This document shows positions 26,360-37,200 of a DNA stretch of 64,000 nt, piece after piece; the stretch's first letter is position 1; each line of letters starts with the position of its first letter. Source of the stretch: Atopsyche davidsoni (taxonomy: Eukaryota; Arthropoda; Insecta; Trichoptera; Hydrobiosidae); contig JAILWY010000027.1 of assembly GCA_022113835.1 (NCBI GenBank), forward strand, positions 6,078,501-6,142,500, written 5' to 3'. The notes beneath the pieces are model-generated. The model saw only the letters and a list, made by a program, of their open reading frames with translations. It was not told the origin of the DNA and did no database searches. The position numbers and the translations under genes are program-made.

Positions 26360-27365
26360 TAACTCTTTTGTTAGCCCTTTTGATCTATCACACGTATTTT
26401 TCCTATAAATACAAAATATTTATTGTGAATTTAAAATTTGGCGAGCGTAGTGTCTTTCTAGAAGGGTGTACGAATAGCAATAACTTTTATAAATTCCATT
26501 TTTTTCTTTATAGGTTGCATATTTTAGGACCAATTTGTTGTAAAATGTAATTTGAATTTATTGGGGTTCCCAACAGCTGATTCAAAAAAACCGTAAATAA
26601 AAATATAATTTAAATAAATAAAATTTCAACATCTCGTACAATCATTGAAATATTAAGGCAGTCAGCGTGCAACCGGACAATAAAAACCCGTTAATAATCA
26701 TCTGCAGGCAGAATGGTGTGGAGAACACGCAATAAACAATAAGCTGAATTAACTCTCTGGAAAAGTGCGCCACTCGGCTCCGTTCTACTCCGAGAAGAGA
26801 ATTTGCATATTTACAAGTAAGAGGTTTCTTTATTCAGTGATAAGATTTAAAGGAGTTAAAGCCACTTCTCGGCGATATAAATTTGTTTCCCGAGGAAATA
26901 GGCCGTAATTATGGCACAATGAAGTATTTCCGAAAACACGGCAATACAAAACGCAAGGCCGGCAAGGAACCATTCAAACACAACTGAATAGAAATCTAAA
27001 ACATCATTTTTGCTTCGCTAATTAACACAGTAAGACAATGATAACAATATCACGATAATCTATCTACCCGCCGAGCTAGGATGCGAGTGCCTCACCTTTC
27101 GCCCGCCAAGGCGCCGCGTGTGAACATCGCCCGCGCGTTCCAACTTACGAGTATTGTTGTCCGCGGTCACTCGATTTCATTACGAGGGCACGGCGAGTCG
27201 CATCGAGCGCCACGGACAACCCCCTGCGATAATTTAAAATTACCCGAAACAACCGTACACTCATCCGAAAACGTACTCTACATACTGGTAGAATAAAAAA
27301 AATAATATATGAAAAGTAAAATAAAAAAGACTGCATGCACCGAGAGATATCTATCTACTATAATA

Positions 27366-27619
27366 TCTACTATAATAATAGCCATTGTGTGTTTGTATGT
27401 TTGTATGTATGTATGTATGTTTCATTTTTCCGTTCTGTATAGAATATCTTAAAAGATACAACGCTGATTTTTTGCACATAAGTTAAGTAAATTTTTCCGC
27501 AGCTATGTGCCGAATTTCAAGACGATAGGATAATATTTTCATTCATAAACTTTAAAATATGCTTTAGCAAATTTCAATATTCATCAAATACGTCATTTTA
27601 TGACGGGCTACATTGCTAG
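27366..27619 (+). mobile_element. Non-autonomous Helitron, copy B (254 bp)
   Basis: Plus-strand copy of the same family: 5' TC preceded by A, a (TGTATGTT)n-like microsatellite at about 27390-27421, the hairpin CGTCAT-TTT-ATGACG at 27591-27605, terminal CTAG at 27616-27619, and T following. It carries about 19 bp (starting near 27564) that copy A lacks. The start is ambiguous: TCTACTATAAT-like sequence is duplicated just upstream, so an A|TC start at 27350 is also possible (270 bp). Confidence 0.85.
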
Positions 27620-29127
27620 TATACATATAATACAGCATTGGATTATTTTCAAATAATTTCCAGATTGATACTCACGCGGCGCTTGTGATTGTGGCCATTT
27701 TCAAATCGAAGTGCAATATAAAACAAACTTACCGAAAGAATTATTCTGAAAATACAGAAAACTGGTAAAAGTATTTATATTGCCGCGACTGACAAAATCA
27801 GGGTAATGACTAAACCGAATAGTGTAATAATTTACTAACCAAAATATTTCTAAATACCACCGAGCATAATCTCGCATTACGCGTGTTGCAGCAACAGTGT
27901 AAGTACATTGCAAGACAATGTCCCACGAGGGATTGAAATTTTAGCGTAGAGATATTAATTTACCGTACAATAACCAAAATATCCACACGCACGTTATAAC
28001 ATAATGCTTCTCGCGGACCGCTTACGCAAGCGGGCGTAGTGAGTCCCGAATATGAAACAAAGATAGTTTCAGCAACGTCCGTACCTCCGAGCAGTAATTG
28101 TTACAAATTACTAAAGAATGCCTCAGACAACGCGCGCCAACAACCGGCGTAGTCGTCGTCTGTAAGCGACAAATAATAATCTCCCTCGCAAATACGTACA
28201 CAACTGGCGTAATTTTTACGAATTTCATTCGACACAAAATATTATTTTCCCAGCTTTTCTCGAAAACACAATATCTTACAAAAAAATGAAGAAAAATAAA
28301 CACCGCTTTCGTGATAAGCAATACAATGTCAATACACTTATTTAAATATATGTTTTAAAAACTAGCATTAGCATTTTTGTGCCGTGTAAAGTATACCGTA
28401 GCCTCCCACATAATTTAAAATTTAGATAGCCAACACGGTATTTAGCCTGAATTAAACAATAAATTAAACATATCCAACGAAGGCCTCCTTGCTTTGCATA
28501 TCTATAGAAATTATGCGACTGCTCAACTATGCGACACACATAATATTGAAATTAGATCGCATTAATACAAAGCGACATAAAAAATAACTATAATGGAGAT
28601 AACATAATTATATTATTACAAATGATCATATCGAGCACACTCTCCGTCGAAGTGTTTCTTTGGTCTTTGCACAATGGAATATTTGGTCGTTCTAGTTCGA
28701 TATTACGATGCTCGTACCCACCGCGTTGATAATAGATCCGTTCATATTTATCACTTGGAATATCAGCATGTAGATTGAAAAATTCAACCAAATGAAAAAA
28801 TGGAACTGTCTGCAATCGACTAGATAAATCAATTAATATTATGACTTATGAAGCATAATTGAAAAATATCGGCATGTCGACAAGATTAAGCTATTATTAG
28901 TATTCATGCCAAGTTGAATACCAAAGCTTCAGTGTATTTTTATTGAAATTATTATGATAAATGGCGCAATAAATAATATCTTTTTATTTAATCCTCATTT
29001 TTTTTGCACAAAAATAGTACCTAGGAATGATGGTTAAATACCTTGTTTTTAAGTTTGAATAAAGATGGTATTTAAATATGTAGATTATTGAAAGTTAAGA
29101 CAGACACCATATATAACAAGTACTTAC

Positions 29128-29215
29128 AGTTCAGTATACAAATAATGCTCGCGAAGTATAATATCTGAGTGTTCTGATGACTTACCTGCAAACAAAAGAG
29201 AAAAAATTGAGATAA
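29128..29215 (-). promoter_or_regulatory. Recursive splice site (zero-length exon type) with downstream donor
   Basis: On the minus strand TTCTCTTTTGTTTGCAG, preceded by more T, is followed directly by GTAAGT, joining at 29186|29185. This is a near-ideal fusion of 3' and 5' splice consensus. A second donor, GAACT|GTAAGT, lies 58 nt downstream (exon side ends at 29128). The sequence after that donor (GTAAGTA, then TTGTTATAT) resembles the one at 11.84 kb, so the two sites share layout and some sequence. It lies 17.3 kb upstream of the other site in the minus direction. Confidence 0.7.
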
Positions 29216-30179
29216 TACGAGAAATAATTTATTTAATAAAAAATATTGATGAATGGTTTATAAAATGACCCTGATTAGGTGTTGTAGAGACATTAAAATA
29301 AAAAAGTATATCATCTAAGATAACTCGCAAATAAAAAAAAATTAAAAAATTCCCTCACTGTAATTTATCTTTTTAATAAGCAAATATCGAATTATCAAAA
29401 TTATGAAATGAATAACTTAAATCATACACAAATAATTAACAACAACAAAAAATTTAAACATGTCGATTTAAATGCAAAAGTAGAACTTAATTAAAGAAAA
29501 AAATATATTTAGACCTGCAGAACGAACCTTAGCAAAATTATAGCGCTATAAATATGTCAGATATTTAAAAATGTGATTGATAATCTACGAATGAAGTTCA
29601 TGAATGAACGGAAAGCTGGGACGGGTTGCAATGAGCGAATAACAATTTGCGCCAGTGGTTTCGTTATTATCTCATCGAACTATTCCGGGCTGCAAGAGAA
29701 TAGGACACCTAATCTGTTCCCAAGCTTAAATATTTGAAACGCATTCTGAAAGTACAGCAACCGGCAATATCATTTAAGTTACTGGGTGTCGCGTCGTAGA
29801 AACTGAGAAGCACACCGAATGGTGACGTATTTATCAACATACAAAATATCCTCACACCGCGAAATACCACGGAATGAAAAGAAAAACGAACAATAAGAAG
29901 GTTGGTTAAATTCCTTATAACATGAAACAAAGTTTGAAAGTAAAGCGCTTCGGCGAAAGAAAGACTTTATTATTGTTGTACCACAGTTGAAATATATTTC
30001 AGCTTGACTACGGAAGGAAACGAACGAATTCTTTGGTGGACATTTATCATCTTTCCTGTTATTGTTAAATATGAGCATTAAAATAATATCTTAGACCAAA
30101 AAACAACCAAAATTTTAGTATTGATTAGTTTTGTCCAAATTACTGAAACATTATCGAGATGCGATCCAATTTCTTTCAG

Positions 30180-30204
30180 TCAGATTTTCTGGCAACAAGT
30201 GGGG
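30180..30204 (+). other. Candidate 25-nt microexon between good splice signals
   Basis: An acceptor-like AATTTCTTTCAG ends at 30179 and a donor GGG|GTAAGT begins at 30205. Both signals are good, but the strand is opposite to the recursive splice sites and no partner exon is identified. Chance is likely. Confidence 0.12.
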
Positions 30205-30859
30205 GTAAGTTAACAAAGCAAATTACTCGTTACAAATATAAGTATTATGTTAATTTTAATATTCGCTTTATTGCCCGGCCGTTTACTTAATCTATATCTG
30301 CATCGAACGCGAAGTCGGCACTCAACTGTTATAATACTCACTGGAGTCTAATCCCGGCTTACGAAAAGGATTTCTAAAATACGGCGCTCGGTTTATTACG
30401 GTTAATAAACATAAATAAACGAAACGCCGCACCTCTTAACTACGAAATGTAATAATAAATGCTTTTAAAAAATATCAATTGAATGTTAGCGAAAGGATTC
30501 TCGCGGCATTGAACTTTGCGATGCTGTTCCATCAGTATTACGGTTTAAGGAAAACAATGCATCGATTGTTTGCAGGTTTATTATTATATATTTAACTCTA
30601 TAACGTAAAAAATATGATACAGAAACTATTTACATAGACAAAAAAAACACATTTCCCAGACCAAAATATGATAGTGTGTATTTTTTTTATATAAAAAGAC
30701 AAATAAATATTATTTGAGAGTACCAATACTGAATAAAAGTCGAAAACTACACTAATATTTATAAATTTATTAAATAAATCACCGTTTAATATTAAAAGGC
30801 TTTGAGCGTATTCACACCAGTTGAAAAATATTTTTACAGGGTAAATATTCTGCTCATTA

Positions 30860-31025
30860 TCAAAAGGGTTGGTTCTCAGCCCGATGCTCGGGACATTCGA
30901 TTCTCAGTCGAGCGTCTGAAAGTTCGACGTTATGGATCAACATGATTGAGCCACAGATTACTTATGACGACATTGCATGTTTGGCGTATGTAATAATTAA
31001 CAAATAAACTGTAAAAAAAAAAAAA
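30860..31025 (+). mobile_element. Possible retroposed sequence ending in a poly-A tail
   Basis: A segment of mixed composition ends in AATAAA (31003-31008) and, 4 nt later, a 13-A run (31013-31025). Upstream, around 30890-30920, is TTCGATTCTCAGTCGAG, which resembles a decayed B-box region of a tRNA-derived SINE. No A box and no target-site duplication were found. Confidence 0.25.
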
Positions 31026-31188
31026 CATAATTCAGAAAAAACACACCATTACGAATCTATACAAACGAAATCGCGTATTGAATCAATAAAACCGTTTTAT
31101 TTAAAGCGTCGAGTATTCCAGTGAAAGTGAGACGGAGAAATATCCGATTTTAAGTCAAACAAATTTTCGGTATGTTCCAAAACTCAAT

Positions 31189-31217
31189 TACCGGGAGAGT
31201 TGCGAACCCTCCCGGTA
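31189..31217. repeat. GC-rich 9-bp hairpin
   Basis: TACCGGGAG (31189-31197) pairs perfectly with CTCCCGGTA (31209-31217) over an 11-nt loop, in a moderately GC-rich stretch (31140-31470) with no convincing gene. Confidence 0.85.
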
Positions 31218-34200
31218 TACCGCGGACAGAATAATCACCAATAATAAATTCGGGGAATAGTTCCACAAAAGGATATCCGAGTTGAACCAATTCTAAGCCT
31301 CCAACAAAGAAAATATAGCGAAAAACTCGGGGAATGTATTCGGGGAGCATTCGGAAATAACTTTATTAGGCGTATCGGCGGCTAACGGTGAAGTATTGAC
31401 GGCGAGTCCGAGTCGCAGATCAGGCGGGCCGGGAAGGGTTGTTGCCTTGTTTTTATGGCCAAACTTCACATTTTTCACCTACTTGGTGAAACACTTAATA
31501 AAAATAACTCTTATAAATTGTAATGGAGGCTTTGGGACACGAAAATAGCTCAGAGAATATATAAAATGTATTCAGTGAAGAAAATTTGTACTTTTAATAC
31601 TGCAAAATATCCAGGTGCGCAGACATGGATCGCACGCACGTCCTCCGAGACAACTAGTTCACCGATCTGATCTTTGAGTTTTAGTACTCGTAGCTCCGAC
31701 AAAACTAATTTGGAGATAGCCACCACTTTTATCACATTTCTCATGGGAAGTTTGTTACCTAAAACACCAAACATATGGCCAATAAAAAGGCGCCGTAATC
31801 GATTTAATCAAATAAAATCTATGATTATGGTTGGATCTAACTTTCTATTTAGAAACGTGCAAGGATAGTTTGGCAGAGAATAGAAAAAATATTTAATAAA
31901 CATTTTGAAAATACACCTCTTTCTACACCAATATAAATCTTCCTATTGAAGTGAAATAAATTTGAATAGTTAAAAGCTTCAAAACCAATTTAATCGTGTT
32001 TTTAACTACCTTTGTATTTAGTACCTGTAAATTGTTTAAAAGAATATTTCTATAAATGCTATTATAAAGTAACATTGTAGCACAGAAGAAACAGAAATAA
32101 TAATTTGCTACCTTTATTCTTTTCAAAATATTATTATAAACATAAAGGTTAACTTAATTTAGGCCGTATTTAAGATCCGACTGAGAGAATTATGAAGATT
32201 TCACCATCAAACTATAACGTTAATTTTAAGTAAATAAGTTAATATGAAAAATATTTTAATAGTTAATTCAACTTAACACACAGCAGTTACAGACTTTTGC
32301 CTGTAAAGTATAAACTCAGACAATTTTATTACACTACTATAATAATATTAATGCGATGTTATTTGTAGGCCGGTTGTAAATAAAGAGTTCAGAGGCTTGA
32401 ACGTCGAAATGATGAGTTAATACACACCTGACGTAATTGGGCTTACAAACATCAAATATTTCGTCGCTGTTATTGGGTCAATAAGATTTTTTAGGTCACG
32501 AGTATTGTGCTTGATGAACACTCGAGACCCCATCGAACCGCCGTATCGATTCTCCGAAAGTTGGGAGTGAAAACAAGGCATCGCCGGCACACGCACCAAC
32601 TGAGAGTCCTCAAATTATTTATTTACACAGCGATAAGAGATGACGAAAACCGGGAGCTCATTGTTACGGTTCACATTCAAAAACTCAAAAATTGCACATT
32701 CTATTTTTTCGACTAAAACCACAAAGCATATAATTAAAGTTCGAAACTTTATCTGCTTTTATACTTCTAGAATGTTTATGATATTATTAATTAAAACTAT
32801 TTATTTGCATTTATATATTAACCTGTTCGCTTATATTATTATATTATATTCTGGACTGATGAACCTAGGAGTTAATCGTCGACTACGGTCAATCATAGTC
32901 CTAAATTCGAATATTCTGGATCAATCACTATTTGATACAGAATAAGAACCAGAACCACCCCGATATATCTGTAATACTTATTCAAGACAGTTAAATTTGT
33001 GACATTATTCAGACAAAATATTATTTATTCGATAAGAATGCTTAGTAAACAAAACTAACAAAAATCGGGTAAATTCATTTTTTGTTCACTCTGGGCCAGC
33101 CGGTATTCGGCGTTTATATACTGAATTCCCAACTAAAAATAAAGTCACTTCTCCTATCGATCGGCGTGGTCGCCTTGCACGCCAATAATTGTCATTTCAT
33201 GTTTATTTACGACAAAAATTAACAGCGCACTGGCCCTACCTTTGATACGTAAGGAAAATATTTTTACTGAATTGATAACAATCTTTAATGTGCGAACGTA
33301 TTTTTTTTTCGTTTGGTATATAAATCAGCCGCGTATTGATTTTTGATTAATTTTCCCGATTGAATAATGAATGTACTTTTCACGACATGGTTAAATACCC
33401 ACTCGGTAGAACGACCGCTACGACTTCATCTGTGCTATAAACCAAATACAGACAATGCGTTAATATCATTATAATATTAGATGTTTTTTCTCTCGGTAAA
33501 ACTAAATAAAATAATAACACACACTCATAGGTTCCATCAAAACAATGAAAAATTACATGTTAATACTGGATTTATTGTTTATTAGTATAAATATATGAAT
33601 CGAATTCAAATGAAGTTAATTCATTGGTTGTATTAGTAACGCTTAAGTAAGCTATTGAATATAAAATTTAACGAAACACTGTTTTAAACATTTAGCTGTA
33701 TTGTAGTTAACGAGTTGATGTTAAAAAATATCTTTATACGTTATTTTGTTCTCGTGTTAAACGGTCCATTGCCGCAGAACATAAAACAATTGCAATGTCT
33801 ATGATCGCATACAGCGCTATTTCGGACAGGTCAATCAAATTTCAATTAGTTCGGTGATGTCATACAGTGTACGTTTAACCCGAAGGCTGGCCGAGCTCAG
33901 CTTAGCGCACCTGCCGGCGCACAGGCCCGAGAGCCCGAGAGCCGGCGGTATCGCCTCGAGTCCGGCCGGTCGTGTATTCAGCGGACATAAAATCCACACT
34001 TGCAACAATATCCCCTTTGATTAATTTGATTAAAATCTGCCGCTCAGATAATGCGGGCGCTCGATGACGAGTTAATTACAAGAGCGGTATTCATTGAGCG
34101 AGAAAAATAATTACTATACATGTGATGTAGGATTGATTTTTATATCACAGTTATTCTTGTAGTTGTGAATATTTTTACGCACGTTTTTAGCTGCCGACGT

Positions 34201-37200
34201 AATCTGAAAGTGGATACGCAATAGATATCGAGTAAAAAATCACTTGAAAGTCACTTGGGTAAAGTTCTTGATATAAGAAGATATTTTAGTGCAATATTTT
34301 CAATTTACAAATATAACATTTCTGTAACAGTTTCTGCAAAAAAATCTTTAAATTTACATAGAGCACAGAAGAACAGTTTTGCTATTTCAGAACTATTGTG
34401 ATACCGTAGTACTTACATATTAGTCTTCAAAAGTGATTTGCTTAGGAGCTCTACAGATAATAATAGCTGATAATGTTAATATCGTGATTTTATACGAAAT
34501 GCATTGCATTTTTGCATACCACTGGCACCTACAAGATGAAATATTTTATAAAATTCGTTTTCAACCGAGGTTGAATAATTGTAATGTAAATCTACAAATA
34601 TATAAAGCAGCACGTATAATATTAGTTTTCACATCCAGAATGACACATTCTTATATCACCGGGTTAATTTAAATACATACGCGTCCTTATTTCCCTCGTA
34701 TTATGTTTCAAGCACATTCGTATTCCGTCTCATTTCCATCAATTATACGTGGAAGAAAATTAACACGTAGAAGTACCGAGTACATTCGAATATATAACGC
34801 AAGCCGAGCGGTGGGCTCGTGTGGGTATTTTATATGCGCCGAACATCCGCTGTCGTCTAATGTGTTTCATTAAAAATTGCATAATCTGTTGGCTCTATCG
34901 GTTAAAGTTAGTGTAATAAACATGTTAATTTATCACCTATAAGTGTATAAAATACACTTTACAATATACGAGGCACCGAAAGAAATAAAGCATACATTAA
35001 AATGGCCATTAAACTACCTTTAATTGACTGCATTTTAGAAAATGTAAAATAAATTAAACAGGTATGAAGGAAAGTTAATTAAAGTAATATCGAGAAAGAA
35101 CCATAAATCCTAGAGCAGTAATTACTTTGATTGGTAATTAAATAAATTACTCACATAAATTGGAGAAGTTACTACAAATTTCTAACAAACTGATCAGATT
35201 TATTTATGTTTGATAAATAATTTTACGTACCAGCTTATTTATTGTCTTGATAACGTGAAGGCTAATAATTCATAATAGTATTTAAAATCGACAAACATTA
35301 GATAACTTAATATAATAAAAGCAATGACGCAAGATGGAAGAAGGTCTATCTCCAATCAGAGCATGTTAATATTTTTTGAAAACTCTTAACAAATTTATTT
35401 AAGAAATAAAAAAAAGATTATAGAAGTACAATGCTACGAGAGAGCGTTTATTAATTTACTAATTGACAGGATGAGACATCCTAGGCAAAGATACAGTGAT
35501 CAGATGAAACTTCGAAATTGATCTGTCGAAAGCACGTTAGCTGATTCTCTTTGTATTAAAGCTGTCAAATATTAGTATGCGTTTCAAAAATCTCTCGATT
35601 CACGCATGACGTTGCGGCATCCAGAGGATGGCCCGGACGAGTCCGTCTGCGGCGGTGCGCGGTGCAAGACTCCGCAGCCGAGCCGGAGCAGCACGGAGGC
35701 GCTGGCCGCCGCGAAGTTAGCGGACGGCCGAGAGCACTAGGCCACGCCAGCGGTCGCCAACCCGACCCGGCCCATCACTCGACCGGTCATGTCTATATTT
35801 ATTATTTAGTGTCAGCGGTTAGTATTGACAGTAGTTAAAAATCGTGTATGACAAAACCTAAGCTGAGATCAATAGCAAGAGCATGGCAATGACTAACCGT
35901 TACAACCGACTAAATGTTAAAGATGACATTCTCCGCCAAGTTTTTATCCAAAAGGCAATAAGCTTTGAATGAATGTACCCACTACAATACGAGCAGGTGG
36001 TGAGCCCAATGCCTGTGATAATACTGCTATAAATGCATTTTTGTAGACATTCAAAAATGTCGTTGCTACTTAAATGTAGAAAAAATATTTTATATTATTA
36101 AAACATCCCTTCTGAGATGAGCAATTCTGGGCGTCAGTCAAATTCATCAATAAAATTAAATCTAGTTCATAATTGATTCGATTAATTCGAAAATTGTATT
36201 AATTGAATCATCCATATTTTCGGCAAAAGGCACGCTAGCATCAAACCCGAACACAAAAAAAATACTTACGCAAATCTCCACTTCAATAATTATCATACGA
36301 AACACTAATCTTCTAAATATGGTATTAAATATACTTATCATTAATGTTTACAAATCGAGTGTAAATTCAATAAAATAAAGAGTGTTATTATTGCCACCAT
36401 TAAATCTGAAAAACAAAGCGAATATACATACTGTTGCGTAGATAAAATATCATACGCATAACGCATTATGTAAATAAGAATTAGAATAGCATTTAAAATA
36501 GCATACGTGCGGTACTAATACGGAAGATATTTCACAGATTTGTTTCATTCGCGCACCCGGATGCGGCCCGGCGCCGGCGGTGGCCCGCGCCTGCCCGGAG
36601 CGAGCGACGAAGCCGAGCCGTGTTTGAATTTATTTCGAAAGAAAATGGAGCACCGGCAACGGCGGGGCGCGAGGGGGAAGGCCGGAGTCCCCGGGACTCG
36701 GGGTCCTACGGGAACGGAATGAAATATGGAGTAGGAAAAGGAGAAACAACAAATCACCGAATTACCTTCGCCAACTTTTGTACCGCACATATTATAATAT
36801 AAACTTTTGTACTAAGTGTTTTGCATGACCCCATCATATTGACTTTGCGTATAGTGAATTCACAAACACAGACGCTCCTATACAGTTTTAACAGATCAGA
36901 AGTAATTTGATTCAAAAAATCTTTTAGTGAAAAATGAACAAAAATACGAATATAAAATTAAAACTAAGTATTTATTCGTTTAGGTCGGATTATATGAAAC
37001 AATAGTCAAAAATTATTTAAATTCCATAGTACTTCTTGGATAGAAAAACTGAAATTTTATGAAAAGGGTGGATGATGGATGGTAAGTTTCTCTATAGTAA
37101 ACATGACACCTTAGGAAGGTCTAAGGGTCATAGCCGCAATCGAAAAGATCGACCTTAAATATATATTTTTTTAGAACTTCATAATTAATAATAATATTTT

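Larger units (their letters stand above)
11286..27365. other. Gene-free DNA, probably mostly minus-strand intron
   Basis: GC-rich islands lie at about 12545-12700, 13325-13460, 14455-14595, 16075-16215, 19365-19445, 21270-21425, 22470-22660 and 27065-27225. The recursive splice site at 11.89 kb and the one at 29.19 kb bracket this region. Two plus-strand acceptor-like sequences ending in TATAG|GTT occur at 25020 and 26513 without visible exons. Confidence 0.55.
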
